From Terrihalobacillus insolitus (GTDB lineage Bacteria > Bacillota > Bacilli > Bacillales > Amphibacillaceae), in assembly GCF_028416575.1 (NCBI RefSeq), contig NZ_JAMQKB010000002.1:269190-333189 (forward strand): a stretch of DNA of 64,000 bases. The letters run 5' to 3'. Under the pieces are notes generated by a model. It was not told where the DNA came from. It worked only from the letters and a program-made list of their open reading frames with translations, and did not search any database. Below, one piece after another: positions 26,645 through 38,915 of this stretch. The position numbers and the translations under genes were made by a program. The first letter of the stretch is position 1, and each line of letters begins with the position of its first letter.

Positions 26645-26722
26645 ATGCGAGGTAACATTGTACAAAAAGAAACAACATGTGCTTCCCATCGCAGTTTACT
26701 ATTGTGGACAAATAAATTGTAG
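26645..26722 (+). pseudogene. ilvD: Relic of ilvD 5' end
   Basis: A 25-codon frame with TAAGGAGAAA before its ATG, 11 bp after ilvE. The peptide starts MRGNIVQKE and contains ASHRSLL. IlvD proteins begin with a very similar stretch (RSNMI...APHRSLL), about 8 of 25 residues being identical by eye. The frame then stops and no further IlvD sequence follows, so the gene seems to have been deleted from the operon apart from its start. The alternative is a short leader peptide. Confidence 0.55.
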
Positions 26723-26860
26723 ACAAAGTATAAAACAGTGGAAAAATACAGAACCTAAATAATAACTTGTTATTTACCGAAAATATGCAAAACTTGTTAC
26801 TTCTGCCAACACGGGCGGGATAATGAAAATATACTATAATAATTAAATAATTTTCAAATC

Positions 26861-27160
26861 GATGACGGGAACAAAGGAATAAGAACCTGTATTCACAGAG
26901 AGCCGGGGTTGCTGGAAGCCCGGAAATACACCTTATTCTGACTTCATCCCAGAGTGTTAAACGGAACGATTTTTTCTAGTAGGTTTAACCAGGTGTTCCA
27001 ACTGAGCACCTGTTATCAAAGAGGAACATTATGTTACCTCATAAGGCAGTATTCGTGAGGATGCTGCAAACACAGGGTGGTACCGTGAAAAAGGAAAGGC
27101 CTTTTCTCCCCTTCTATTCTGCAATTGTGCAGTTTATTTGGGAGGAAGGCCTTTTTATTA
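26861..27160 (+). promoter_or_regulatory. T-box leader of ilvB-leuD operon
   Basis: The T-box core AGGGTGGTACCG (27074-27085) is followed by a GC-rich terminator hairpin (stem 27095-27110 with 27140-27154, then T run). Upstream, GATGA near 26863 pairs with TCATC near 26943 to close stem I, which contains a GCCGGGG/CCCGG-type distal arm. Uncharged tRNA binding should favour the antiterminator and switch the operon on. The specifier is probably the CUU (Leu) in TGACTTC, which I cannot settle without folding. Confidence 0.92.
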
Positions 27161-27204
27161 TTTAAAAAACGAAATCTAATAAGCTTTTAGGAGGGATTAG
27201 AAAA

Positions 27205-28926
27205 ATGAAGGTAGAAGCAGAGAACAAAGTTGACACGAGCACACAACCGAAAACGGGTGCCGATCTTTTTGTTGAATCATTAATAAAAGAAGGTGTCGAC
27301 ACATTATTTGGCTATCCTGGTGGTGCAGTGTTACCGATCTATGATGCCTTATATAAAGCACAAAAATCATTGAATCACGTTCTTTCTAGACATGAACAGG
27401 GTTCTATTCATGCCGCTGAAGGATACGCGCGAGTATCTGGTAAACCTGGTGTCGTAATCGCAACCTCAGGTCCTGGAGCAACCAACTTAGTCACAGGAAT
27501 TGCGGATGCAATGATGGATTCTTTGCCACTTGTTATTTTTACAGGACAGGTTGCGCGTAACGTTATCGGAACGGATGCGTTTCAAGAAGCGGATGTAATT
27601 GGAATTACCACTCCCATTACAAAGCATAATTATCAGGTGCAATCATTAAGTGATTTACCAAAGATTATTAAAGAAGCATTTCATATTGCTTCTACCGGCA
27701 GAAAAGGTCCCGTTTTGGTAGATATTCCGAAAGATATTTCTGCTAGTCTATTTGAGGAGGTAAATGACACTGACTTTCATCTCCCAGGCTATCAACCAAC
27801 AACGAAGCCCAATCCTTTGCAAATAAAAAAATTGGCGGATGCATTAGCAAAAGCAAAGAAACCTGTACTTCTTGCTGGTGCTGGAGTACTTCATGGTGGA
27901 GCGTCAACAGAATTAAAAACATTTATTGAAAAACATTCTCTACCTATTACGACCACTTTACTAGGTTTAGGAAGCTATCCAGGAGAAGCAGAACTTAGTC
28001 TGGGAATGGCAGGAATGCATGGCACATATGCTGCAAACACTGCTTTATACGAATGTGACCTTTTAATAAACATTGGAGCACGTTTTGATGATCGACTAAC
28101 TGGAAATCTAGCCCATTTTGCTCCTTGGGCCACCGTTGCACACATCGATATTGATCCAGCCGAAATTGGCAAAAACATTGAAACACATATACCTATTGTT
28201 GCAGATTCTAAAGAGGCATTGAAAGCTCTATTATCTAATACTGAAGAATCACCCGACCATCAAGAATGGCTCACTGAGTTGAAAAGATTTAAACAAGATT
28301 ATCCATTGTGGTACAACAATCCCAAAAACGAAATTTCACCACAATGGTTAATAGAAGCCATTCACAAAGTAACGAAAGGCGATGCAATCGTCACAACCGA
28401 CGTTGGACAGCACCAAATGTGGGCTGCACAGTATTATACTTTTACTAAGCCTGATCGCTGGGTTACATCTGGAGGGCTTGGAACGATGGGGTTTGGCTTT
28501 CCTGCAGCAATTGGCGCACAAATAGCGGCACCAGATGAAACAGTTGTGGCAATAGTTGGTGACGGTGGATTTCAAATGACACTTCAGGAGCTTTCGATTC
28601 TGCAAGAAAAGGGTCTCCCTGTCAAGGTCATTATTGTGAACAATCAAGCACTCGGAATGGTCAGACAATGGCAAGAATCTTTTTATGAAAAGCGATATTC
28701 TGAATCACTACTTACCACGCAACCTGACTTTGTCAAACTTGCTGAAAGCTACGAAATACGTGGTATGAAGATTGACAATCAAGAGGATCTGATTCACGCG
28801 CTTCCAGAAGTATTCTCATACGACGGTCCAGTTCTTTTGGATTGTAGAGTACGAAAAGAAGAAAATGTATATCCAATGATTGCACCAGGAAAAGGACTAA
28901 ACCAAATGATTGGGGTGAAACCATGA
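27205..28926 (+). CDS. ilvB: Acetolactate synthase large subunit
   Basis: Thiamine-diphosphate enzyme of 573 residues that condenses pyruvate with pyruvate or 2-ketobutyrate. The catalytic glutamate is in [16 protein letters not shown]. The ThDP/Mg motif is [16 protein letters not shown]...[12 protein letters not shown]. First gene after the T-box, ATG after AGGAGGG. Overlaps the small-subunit gene by four bases. Confidence 0.97.
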   Translation: MKVEAENKVDTSTQPKTGADLFVESLIKEGVDTLFGYPGGAVLPIYDALYKAQKSLNHVLSRHEQGSIHAAEGYARVSGKPGVVIATSGPGATNLVTGIADAMMDSLPLVIFTGQVARNVIGTDAFQEADVIGITTPITKHNYQVQSLSDLPKIIKEAFHIASTGRKGPVLVDIPKDISASLFEEVNDTDFHLPGYQPTTKPNPLQIKKLADALAKAKKPVLLAGAGVLHGGASTELKTFIEKHSLPITTTLLGLGSYPGEAELSLGMAGMHGTYAANTALYECDLLINIGARFDDRLTGNLAHFAPWATVAHIDIDPAEIGKNIETHIPIVADSKEALKALLSNTEESPDHQEWLTELKRFKQDYPLWYNNPKNEISPQWLIEAIHKVTKGDAIVTTDVGQHQMWAAQYYTFTKPDRWVTSGGLGTMGFGFPAAIGAQIAAPDETVVAIVGDGGFQMTLQELSILQEKGLPVKVIIVNNQALGMVRQWQESFYEKRYSESLLTTQPDFVKLAESYEIRGMKIDNQEDLIHALPEVFSYDGPVLLDCRVRKEENVYPMIAPGKGLNQMIGVKP

Positions 28927-29444
28927 AACGCATCATAGCTGCTACCGTACAAAATCGGAGTGGTGTCCTCAATCGAGTGACCGGCCTCCTCCAAAAAAGG
29001 CAATTCAATATCGAAAGTATCTCGGTTGGTCGAACAGAAACAGAAGGCGTGTCTAGAATGACTTTTGTCGTAGAAGTAGCAGACAATCAAAAGCTAGAGC
29101 AATTGATGAAGCAGCTAAATAAACAAGTGGACGTATTGAAGGTATCGGATATAACGGACAAAGCAATCGTCGCCCGCGAGCTTGCCTTAATAAAAGTAAT
29201 GAGCAATGGCCAGGTTCGTAACGAAATCCAAGGAATGATTGAACCTTTTCGCGCATCCGTTATTGACATTAGTAAAGATAGCTTAACCGTACAAGTAACT
29301 GGTAAGACAGATAAAATTGAAGCACTCATTGACTTATTACGTCCGTATGGGATTAAAGAATTAGCTCGCACTGGGTTGACCGCGTTCTTACGTGGACATC
29401 AACCACAAGTTACAGAGCTTGCACCCTATTCTTTATTAAAATAA
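28923..29444 (+). CDS. ilvH: Acetolactate synthase small subunit
   Basis: Regulatory subunit of 173 residues. The N-terminal ACT domain ([26 protein letters not shown], here in parts) binds valine in the family; a C-terminal domain follows ([16 protein letters not shown]). Its ATG overlaps the ilvB stop (ATGA), giving translational coupling. Confidence 0.95.
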   Translation: MKRIIAATVQNRSGVLNRVTGLLQKRQFNIESISVGRTETEGVSRMTFVVEVADNQKLEQLMKQLNKQVDVLKVSDITDKAIVARELALIKVMSNGQVRNEIQGMIEPFRASVIDISKDSLTVQVTGKTDKIEALIDLLRPYGIKELARTGLTAFLRGHQPQVTELAPYSLLK

Positions 29445-29462
29445 AAAAATTTGGAAGGATGA

Positions 29463-32031
<2,569 letters not shown>

Positions 32032-32065
32032 TTGTTAGTCCCATATAAACAAGGAGGTATATCCC

Positions 32066-33172
32066 TTGAAAAAAAACATTGTGTTATTACCGGGTGACGG
32101 AATTGGGCAAGAAGTCATTGCCGCTGCTAAAGAAGTTTTAGCAGCGATTAGCGACCAATTCAATCACACATTTACCTTTGACAAACAAGATATTGGGGGA
32201 ACTGCTGTTGATAAACACGGCACCCCCCTCCCTTCTCAAACAGTCGAAGCTTGTAAAAAGGCAGACGCTGTGTTGCTCGGGGCAGTTGGTGGGCCTAAAT
32301 GGGATCAGCTTCCTTCCCACCTTCGCCCCGAAAAAGGGCTACTTGGCATACGTAAAGAGCTAGGATTATTTGCAAATCTACGCCCGATTAAAGGGTTTGA
32401 CCAGCTTTTGCACGCTTCTCCACTAAAAGAGGAAATCGTAAAGGGTAGCGATCTATTAATCGTTCGCGAACTTACGGGTGGTCTTTATTTCGGAAAACCA
32501 AGTGAGCGTCGCAACAATGGCAACTCAGTTGTAGACACACTAGCTTATGATCGTTATGAAATTGAACGAATTGTTGACAAAGCTTTCCAGAGTGCCCGGC
32601 TAAGAAGAAAACATCTAACATCTGTTGACAAGGCTAATGTCTTGGAATCTAGTAAACTATGGCGTGAGGTTGTCGAAGAAAAGAAAACTGCTTACCCAGA
32701 CGTAACGGTTGAACACGTGTTAGTAGATGCTGTTGCGATGAAACTAATCACAAACCCCACTCAGTTTGATGTTATTGTAACAGAAAATATGTTTGGTGAT
32801 ATTTTAAGTGATGAGGCTTCCGTATTAACAGGTTCATTGGGAATGCTTCCGTCTGCTAGCCTACGAGAGGATGGGATTGGTCTTTACGAGCCTGTACACG
32901 GATCGGCGCCAGATATTGCAGGGAAAGGAATCGCTAACCCACTAGCCATGATCATGTCCGTAGCCCTTATGCTTCGTCATTCTTTTCAGTTGGAAGAAGA
33001 GGCAAATGCAGTAGAAGAGGCTGTTAAGGCAGTGCTCAAAGACGGATATCACACAGCTGATTTAAAAATAGAAAACGGACAATTGGTTGGAACAAAGGAA
33101 ATGACCAATCTAGTCGTCGAGCGTCTTTCCTCGAAAAGTGCAACAGAAAGTATTCAGAGCTGCTATGTTTAA
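32066..33172 (+). CDS. leuB: 3-isopropylmalate dehydrogenase
   Basis: NAD-dependent decarboxylating dehydrogenase of 368 residues. Landmarks are LLPGDGIGQEV, RELTGGLYFGKPSER and the metal site in NMFGDILSDEASVLTGSLGM (parts). Starts at TTG after AAGGAGG. The stop codon is followed directly by a 125-bp palindromic mobile repeat that separates leuB from leuC. Confidence 0.97.
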   Translation: MKKNIVLLPGDGIGQEVIAAAKEVLAAISDQFNHTFTFDKQDIGGTAVDKHGTPLPSQTVEACKKADAVLLGAVGGPKWDQLPSHLRPEKGLLGIRKELGLFANLRPIKGFDQLLHASPLKEEIVKGSDLLIVRELTGGLYFGKPSERRNNGNSVVDTLAYDRYEIERIVDKAFQSARLRRKHLTSVDKANVLESSKLWREVVEEKKTAYPDVTVEHVLVDAVAMKLITNPTQFDVIVTENMFGDILSDEASVLTGSLGMLPSASLREDGIGLYEPVHGSAPDIAGKGIANPLAMIMSVALMLRHSFQLEEEANAVEEAVKAVLKDGYHTADLKIENGQLVGTKEMTNLVVERLSSKSATESIQSCYV

Positions 33173-33297
33173 TCTTTAAATGGTTTTAGGGTTTTAGACC
33201 CCCACCTCTAAGCGAAGCGTAGGTGGGAATTTCCAATCAGGTGGAGTCGAGACTCCACCTGATTCCCCGATGTTTCAGCTTGCTGAAACGAGTTCGC
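33173..33297. repeat. Palindromic mobile repeat, copy B
   Basis: A 125-bp element inverted relative to copy A (1719-1844) and nearly identical to it. All three hairpins have perfect stems here (for example AATCAGGTGGAGTC pairing with its complement). It begins at the first base after the leuB stop codon and ends about 54 bp before the leuC start, so it is transcribed within the leu operon. Probable non-autonomous IS200/IS605-derived element. Confidence 0.85.
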
Positions 33298-33350
33298 TCG
33301 TCGTTTCTGCTTCACGAGCTCAAATATTTTACAAGTAAGGAGTTGATACA

Positions 33351-34763
33351 ATGAAAACACCGAAAACGATCGTAGAAAAGATATGGGAACGTCACGTTGT
33401 TCATCAGGAAGAAGGGAAACCTGATTTATTGTATATTGACTTACACCTCGTTCATGAAGTAACCTCTCCCCAAGCCTTTGAGGGGTTACGTATGAATGGA
33501 CGTTCGGTTCGACGACCAGATAAAACCTATGCCACAATGGATCATAATGTTCCAACAAGGGAACGACACATTATTAGAGATCAGATCTCAAAAACCCAAA
33601 TGGATACACTGAAACAAAACTGTCAACAATTTGGCATTTCATTAGCAGACATTGATCACCCAGACCAAGGAATCGTTCATGTCATTGGTCCTGAACTTGG
33701 ATTAACACAGCCTGGAAAAACAATCGTCTGTGGAGATAGCCATACATCCACACATGGTGCATTTGGTGCACTTGCATTTGGGATTGGCACGAGTGAGGTG
33801 GAGCACGTTTTAGCCACACAAACATTGTGGCAAGCAAGACCCAAAACTTTAAATGTCAAAGTAAACGGGAAGCTTGGACTTGGCGTTACAGCTAAAGATT
33901 TAATTCTAGCCATCATTGCTCAAAATGGTGTCCGTTTTGGAACAGGTTACGTTATAGAATATACAGGTGAAGCGATACGAAACCTTTCAATGGAAGAACG
34001 AATGACCGTTTGTAACATGTCGATTGAAGCAGGCGCCCGAGCTGGGTTAATCAGCCCCGACAAAACAACATTCGAATACTTGAAAGGGAAACGCCACTCC
34101 CCTGAAAATTATGAAGAAGCTGTTGCAAATTGGAAAGAACTCGCAACCGACAATGGCGCCACCTATGATGCAACAGTAGAAATAAATGCTGATGAAATCG
34201 AACCACAGGTGACATGGGGTACCAATCCAGGTATGTGTATTCCTGTAAGCGCCTCTGTTCCGCACCCTGAAGCAGCTGCATCTGCAAACGCAAAGGAAGA
34301 AACAGAGCGAGCTTTAGAATATATGGGATTAGAAGCCGATCAGCCCATTTCTTCTGTGAACATTGAGCACGTCTTTATCGGCTCTTGTACTAATTCAAGG
34401 TTAAGTGACCTTCGTAAAGCAGCGGATATCGTAAGCGGTAAGAAAGTAAAAGATGGCGTTCAAGCGATTGTCGTACCTGGTTCACATAGCGTGAAAACAG
34501 CTGCAGAAGCAGAAGGTCTAGATGCTATTTTCAAACAAGCAGGATTTGAATGGCGAGATGCTGGTTGTAGCATGTGCCTTGCAATGAACGATGATGTAGT
34601 TCCACCGGGTGAACGCTGTGCATCAACATCCAACCGCAATTTTGAAGGTCGGCAAGGAAATGGCGCTCGCACCCATCTTGTTAGTCCAGAAATGGCAGCT
34701 GCTGCAGCAATTGAAGGTCATTTTGTTGATGTTCGCAACTATAAGCAACCAGTTACAAATTAG
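33351..34763 (+). CDS. leuC: 3-isopropylmalate dehydratase large subunit
   Basis: Aconitase-superfamily subunit of 470 residues with the [4Fe-4S] ligands in [12 protein letters not shown] and [10 protein letters not shown], plus [19 protein letters not shown] (parts). ATG after GTAAGGAG. It pairs with LeuD, 18 bp downstream. The mobile repeat upstream may affect its expression relative to leuB. Confidence 0.97.
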   Translation: MKTPKTIVEKIWERHVVHQEEGKPDLLYIDLHLVHEVTSPQAFEGLRMNGRSVRRPDKTYATMDHNVPTRERHIIRDQISKTQMDTLKQNCQQFGISLADIDHPDQGIVHVIGPELGLTQPGKTIVCGDSHTSTHGAFGALAFGIGTSEVEHVLATQTLWQARPKTLNVKVNGKLGLGVTAKDLILAIIAQNGVRFGTGYVIEYTGEAIRNLSMEERMTVCNMSIEAGARAGLISPDKTTFEYLKGKRHSPENYEEAVANWKELATDNGATYDATVEINADEIEPQVTWGTNPGMCIPVSASVPHPEAAASANAKEETERALEYMGLEADQPISSVNIEHVFIGSCTNSRLSDLRKAADIVSGKKVKDGVQAIVVPGSHSVKTAAEAEGLDAIFKQAGFEWRDAGCSMCLAMNDDVVPPGERCASTSNRNFEGRQGNGARTHLVSPEMAAAAAIEGHFVDVRNYKQPVTN

Positions 34764-34781
34764 GATAGGAGGTCTTTACGA

Positions 34782-35363
34782 ATGGAACCAATAAAGAAGC
34801 ATAAAGGGCTTGTATACCCGTTAAATCGATCCAATATAGACACAGATCAAATTATCCCGAAGCAATTTTTAAAGCGAATTGAACGACAAGGTTTTGGTCA
34901 GTTTCTTTTCTTTAATTGGCGATTTTTTGATGACGGTACACCTCGTGAAAATTTTTCATTAAATGATGACAAATACAATGATGCCTCCATACTTGTAGCT
35001 GGTGAGAATTTCGGTTGCGGTTCTTCACGCGAACATGCTCCATGGGCTTTACAGGATTTTGGCTTTAAAGTAATCATCGCTTCAAGCTTTGCAGACATCT
35101 TTTATAACAATTGTATTAAAAACGGAATTCTTCCCATTGTTTTAAATGAGGAAACCGTACAAAAATTAATCGTTAACGGTTCGAACGAAAAATACGATAT
35201 AACAGTGGATTTAGAAAGACAGATAGTAGAGGATGAAAACGGCTTGCAAGCAACATTCGACATCACCCCTTACCAACGCCAGATGCTACTGAACGGATGG
35301 GATGAAATCGCAGTAACTCTGACACACGGAGATAAAATTGATCTGTATGAATCGACCCATTGA
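34782..35363 (+). CDS. leuD: 3-isopropylmalate dehydratase small subunit
   Basis: Swivel-domain subunit of 193 residues with NIDTDQIIPKQFLK and the substrate loop FGCGSSREHAPWAL. Forms the isomerase with LeuC. Last gene of the operon, followed by a strong terminator. Confidence 0.97.
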   Translation: MEPIKKHKGLVYPLNRSNIDTDQIIPKQFLKRIERQGFGQFLFFNWRFFDDGTPRENFSLNDDKYNDASILVAGENFGCGSSREHAPWALQDFGFKVIIASSFADIFYNNCIKNGILPIVLNEETVQKLIVNGSNEKYDITVDLERQIVEDENGLQATFDITPYQRQMLLNGWDEIAVTLTHGDKIDLYESTH

Positions 35364-35393
35364 TTTTTCAAGACAAGTCGAACTCACGTTGAG

Positions 35394-35434
35394 AACAACC
35401 CTAGTCACATAATTGACTAGGGTTGTTTTTTACT
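35394..35434 (+). terminator. Terminator of ilv-leu operon
   Basis: A 14-bp perfect stem (AACAACCCTAGTCA and its complement) with a 6-base loop and a run of T, 31 bp past the leuD stop. Confidence 0.93.
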
Positions 35435-35566
35435 TGTAATGCGCCTCCCCACACTAGCCCACTTCCATATAGAGGTGTTCAAAAACACCCACTTATAGAC
35501 AACGGTCTAATCAATTTTTGATGCATTTGCATACGATGAACCAAAGCGAGAAAGGAGTGTGCTATA

Positions 35567-35818
35567 GTGAGTGACTTATTTAAAAAAATAGAAAAAAAGA
35601 CCGGAGTCAAAATGGATGACGTATCAAAAATTGCTAATTCTTTTAGCAAAAGTGATTTAAAAGATGAAAAATCCATTCGGAAGTTAGTCAGACAAGTTTC
35701 CAAATTATCTGGAAAAAAAGTCCCGAAACAAAAAGAAGATATGATCGTCAACATGCTATTAAAAAATAATTCAAAAATTGACTCTTCTACTATTTCAAAA
35801 ATGCTTGGTAAAAAATAA
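35567..35818 (+). CDS. spoVIF: Stage VI sporulation protein F
   Basis: The 83-residue basic protein has VKMDDVSKIANSFSKSDLKDE and QVSKLSGKKVPKQKEDM (parts), typical of SpoVIF (YjcC), a mother-cell protein needed for late coat assembly. The GTG start follows GAAAGGAG. A sigma-K-like -10 box (CATACGATG, 35530-35538) lies about 30 bases upstream; its -35 is unclear. Confidence 0.88.
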   Translation: MSDLFKKIEKKTGVKMDDVSKIANSFSKSDLKDEKSIRKLVRQVSKLSGKKVPKQKEDMIVNMLLKNNSKIDSSTISKMLGKK

Positions 35819-35902
35819 CGTAATGTTTACACTCCCAAGTTTATTCACTATCATCCTACAATTCACTAAAACACTTAATCAGCCTCAACTTTCTTTACAA
35901 GG

Positions 35903-35928
35903 GATGAGGAAGCAAATTCTTCCTCATC
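35903..35928 (+). terminator. Terminator-like hairpin after spoVIF
   Basis: Perfect 10-bp stem GATGAGGAAG/CTTCCTCATC with a 6-base loop; only a weak T run follows. The remaining sequence to 36078 holds nothing I recognise. Confidence 0.6.
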
Positions 35929-36078
35929 TTACATACACTTGCACATTGATGCTAGATGTGGCTAACTAGTCGATCGACGTCATCCACATGTAAATAATTT
36001 TATCATTTCTCCTACGAAAAAAATGAGCCCACTTTTTCAAAACTCCTACATTCGCCTTTTCACATTGTAGGTTATCTA

Positions 36079-36087
36079 CATACGATA
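36079..36087 (+). promoter_or_regulatory. Sigma-K -10 box
   Basis: CATACGATA matches the sigma-K -10 consensus CATAnnnTA exactly, about 30 bases before the YjcZ-type gene. An AC lies 15 bases upstream as a possible -35. This suggests late mother-cell expression. Confidence 0.55.
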
Positions 36088-36116
36088 AACATATAAGGTA
36101 CTAAGGAGGTGCTTTC

Positions 36117-36272
36117 ATGGGACATTTCCACGGTAACTATGGCTACGGACATGGTTATGGTTACGGGTATGCAGGTGGTGGTCATAACAACGGGTTTATT
36201 TTGCTCGTAGTTCTCTTTGTCCTATTAGTAATAGTTGGAAATAACTATCCAATTGGTCATGGGGTCGAATAA
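36117..36272 (+). CDS. YjcZ family sporulation peptide 1
   Basis: A 51-residue protein. The first half is rich in G, Y and H (YGYGHGYGYGYAGGGH). A hydrophobic segment follows (NNGFILLVVLFVLLVIVG), then NNYPIG, the YjcZ pattern. ATG after AAGGAGG. Probably a spore coat or outer-layer peptide, inferred from the family and the sigma-K box. Confidence 0.8.
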   Translation: MGHFHGNYGYGHGYGYGYAGGGHNNGFILLVVLFVLLVIVGNNYPIGHGVE

Positions 36273-36299
36273 ATCAACATTTTATAGGAGGTGACAAAA

Positions 36300-36410
36300 A
36301 TGGGATACGCAGGCGGATTTGGTAACAACGGTTTCATCCTTCTTGTTGTTATCTTCGTATTACTCGTTATCGTTGGGAACAACTACCCAATGGGTGGAGA
36401 CATTTATTAA
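36300..36410 (+). CDS. YjcZ family sporulation peptide 2
   Basis: A 36-residue version of the preceding peptide with a short GYAGGFG head and the same NNGFILLVVIFVLLVIVG and NNYP. AGGAGGTGA precedes its ATG. It lies 27 bp after peptide 1, so the pair is a tandem duplication in one transcript; only the Gly/Tyr head differs in length. Confidence 0.8.
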   Translation: MGYAGGFGNNGFILLVVIFVLLVIVGNNYPMGGDIY

Positions 36411-36521
36411 TTGAAAATGTATCCGACGTCAGAACAATGGCGTCGGATCCTTTATTCACCTCTTTACATAATGACGTAATCATAGCTATCATCCTTCTCA
36501 GCATAATCTTGTTGTACTTTT

Positions 36522-37259
36522 TTAATAATGGTGCAGGAATAAAGATATAAAAACACCAGTAGCGGTAATAAAACCTACGCTTGGTCCACCCTCTTTATAC
36601 GCTTCAGGCATCATCGTTGATGCAACCATTGCAATGATTGCCCCACCTGCAAATGCACTCATGATCGCTTTGATACTATTTGATGTTCCGTCCAAAAACA
36701 ACGCGCCTGCAAGGGAACTAAGTGCAGAAAAAACAACAACAAATATCCACATGATCAGTATTTTGCGGTTAGAAAACCCACTTTTCTGGAGACCGTAAGT
36801 ACTGGAAAGTCCTTCAGGGAAATTACTTATAAAAATAGCAATTACTAATGCAAAACTAACCGACTGTCCCCCTACTAAGCTTAGTCCAATCATTGCAGAC
36901 TCTGGCAGTGTATCCATAATTGTTCCAATAAACGTTCCTAATCCTGCACCAGATTTTGACTTATTCTCACCACTTTGATCCGACCATTTTCGTTGATTCC
37001 CTCCACTATGGGATACCCACATGTCCAATAACGTAAAAAGAAGTGCGCCACCTAAAAAACCGATAGCAACTTCCTTAAAACCGCTAAGTTTCAATGCGTC
37101 ACCTAATAACTCATAGGTCGTAGCGCCAATAAGTGCTCCTGTTCCTAATGCCATAATAAAGCCGATCAATCGCTTTGGCACCGAAAGAAAGATAACTGTT
37201 AACGCACCAAATAATGTTGCAGATGCTGCAATTGTTCCCCAAAGGATCGCACTCCACAT
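36522..37259 (-). CDS. ZIP-like metal permease
   Basis: The 245-residue protein has about eight membrane segments and two ZIP-like signatures, TLPESAMIGLSL and SNFPEGLSSTYG, plus MMPEAY. Typical ZIP transporters have HNxPEG and a second histidine motif; here the histidine is serine and the loop between segments is short. The fold is ZIP, but metal specificity or even transport is uncertain. It stands alone on the minus strand. Confidence 0.78.
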   Translation of the reverse strand: MWSAILWGTIAASATLFGALTVIFLSVPKRLIGFIMALGTGALIGATTYELLGDALKLSGFKEVAIGFLGGALLFTLLDMWVSHSGGNQRKWSDQSGENKSKSGAGLGTFIGTIMDTLPESAMIGLSLVGGQSVSFALVIAIFISNFPEGLSSTYGLQKSGFSNRKILIMWIFVVVFSALSSLAGALFLDGTSNSIKAIMSAFAGGAIIAMVASTMMPEAYKEGGPSVGFITATGVFISLFLHHY

Positions 37260-37431
37260 CGTTTCGTATCACGTCCTACCTAATGTAATTTGTGTTTTTG
37301 CAGCACACTTATTACTGCTACACTTTATTTCTTGGAATTTTATTGGTAGCCTGCAAATTGGCTGATGATATATTGCTATCACTATTTTTATTCAGTTTTC
37401 GAAACAATATTCAGACTTGCAATTTCTCCAA

Positions 37432-37461
37432 AAAAATCGAACCTGATTCCAGGCTCGATTT
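37432..37461 (-). terminator. Terminator of MFS gene
   Basis: AAATCGA-a-CCTG pairs with CAGG-c-TCGATTT (one mismatch) around a 4-base loop, 31 bp past the MFS stop, with T on the minus strand. Confidence 0.75.
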
Positions 37462-37492
37462 CTAAGTTTAAATTCGTAGTAATTCCGTTTTG

Positions 37493-38674
37493 TTATCCTC
37501 TTACATTTGGTTTCACAACCATTTCTTTGCCATATGGCAGGATGTGATAAACGGTAAGTAAACCAGTTCCAATCAATGCAATCATCCCTAGTACAAAATA
37601 GAGTGTTCCACCACCGAATGAATCGATTAACGCCCCACCTAAAAGGGAGCCAATGATACCCGATATTCCGAAAAAAACCGTCACAAACATAAGGTGTCCT
37701 GTAGCCTGTAAGGTTGTTGGAATTAATCGGGTGATGTAATCAAAAGCAGTTACATAAAACACGCCAAAGGTCAATCCATGCATGAATTGAAAAGCAAAAA
37801 TTAATATCGGTACGTCTATAGCAGCATAAATGAACCAGCGTATCGAGTAGAGAAGACCCGCAGCAATAATGAATACAAATGGATGGTAACGTCGAAACCA
37901 AACACCTGCTAGTGCAAATACCAATGCTTCACTTGCAACCCCGATGAACCATGACAATCCAATCAATCCTTCACTTCCACCAAGCTGGTCAATATACAAG
38001 CCTATGAAACTATCATTCGTACGGTGTGTCAATGTGACAAACATGATTAGAAAAAGAAAAATGAAAAAAGGGCGATTCTGGAATAATTGCTTTACGTCCT
38101 TCAGTTGTATTTTCGTAGATGTTTTCACTTTAATATCGGTCAAAGAAAAACAAACAAACAACGCTGCAAGGCCGATCAACAAATATGGCCACATAATGTA
38201 TTCAATTCCGACTGCCGATAAAACCTCTCCCATCACTAAGGAAGAGGTTGCAAAACCAATCGACCCCCACGTTCTAATCCCACCAAATGATATCCCGAGC
38301 ATACTGGCTCTTCGTTGCGCTAAGCTATCCCCCAACGCTCCAATCGGCGATGTGAAAAAATAAAATACAAATCCCATCAACAACAAAGGCCCAAACAAAT
38401 TCATTTGAAAAAAAACAGTACTGCTGATTAATAATCCTACGATACAAATCAGTAACATCCGTTTGACAGTCTGGTATTTATCACTCATATATCCCCAAAA
38501 AGGCTGCGAAATGATAGCGGCTAAAGGTCCAATCGCAAGTACCCAGCCAATTTCCTTTCCATCCAAACCTTTGTACTGCAAATACAACGGCAAAAAACTA
38601 ATAATAATGGTATTCGATGCATGAAAACTAAACAATAAACCTTTTAACGGTAATAAACTTTCTTCCTTTGGCAA
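37493..38674 (-). CDS. MFS transporter, YwbF/LacY-like
   Basis: Twelve-segment permease of 393 residues of the MFS_1-like (LacY/nucleoside) group: GLLFSFHASNTIIISFLPLY (parts) at the N-terminus, PFWGYMSDKYQTVKR as the loop 2-3 motif and FGGIRTWGSIGFA. Similar in length to B. subtilis YwbF. Substrate unknown. TTG start after GGGGAGAGG. Confidence 0.75.
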   Translation of the reverse strand: MPKEESLLPLKGLLFSFHASNTIIISFLPLYLQYKGLDGKEIGWVLAIGPLAAIISQPFWGYMSDKYQTVKRMLLICIVGLLISSTVFFQMNLFGPLLLMGFVFYFFTSPIGALGDSLAQRRASMLGISFGGIRTWGSIGFATSSLVMGEVLSAVGIEYIMWPYLLIGLAALFVCFSLTDIKVKTSTKIQLKDVKQLFQNRPFFIFLFLIMFVTLTHRTNDSFIGLYIDQLGGSEGLIGLSWFIGVASEALVFALAGVWFRRYHPFVFIIAAGLLYSIRWFIYAAIDVPILIFAFQFMHGLTFGVFYVTAFDYITRLIPTTLQATGHLMFVTVFFGISGIIGSLLGGALIDSFGGGTLYFVLGMIALIGTGLLTVYHILPYGKEMVVKPNVRG

Positions 38675-38915
38675 CGAAACCTCTCCCCTGACTTCTGTAA
38701 ATAATTTGATTTCAGCAAAACGGTAACAGTTAACGTCTACTCAATATATCACTTTTTTATGTCTAATTCTATGTTTTATTGGGTGTCTATTCCGTTGGGA
38801 GATATCAACTATTATCTGGTTACTTTTCTATCACACTTTCAAAGATAAAAATTTCGGAAAGGTTGTCTTTCCTTTTGCATATGTATGTGGTAAAGGAAAA
38901 AGGAGGTGTTTGAAC

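Noticed and set aside
26800..26860. CodY box before the T-box leader
   Set aside because: AATTTTCAAATCGA matches the CodY motif only in part, too weak to report.
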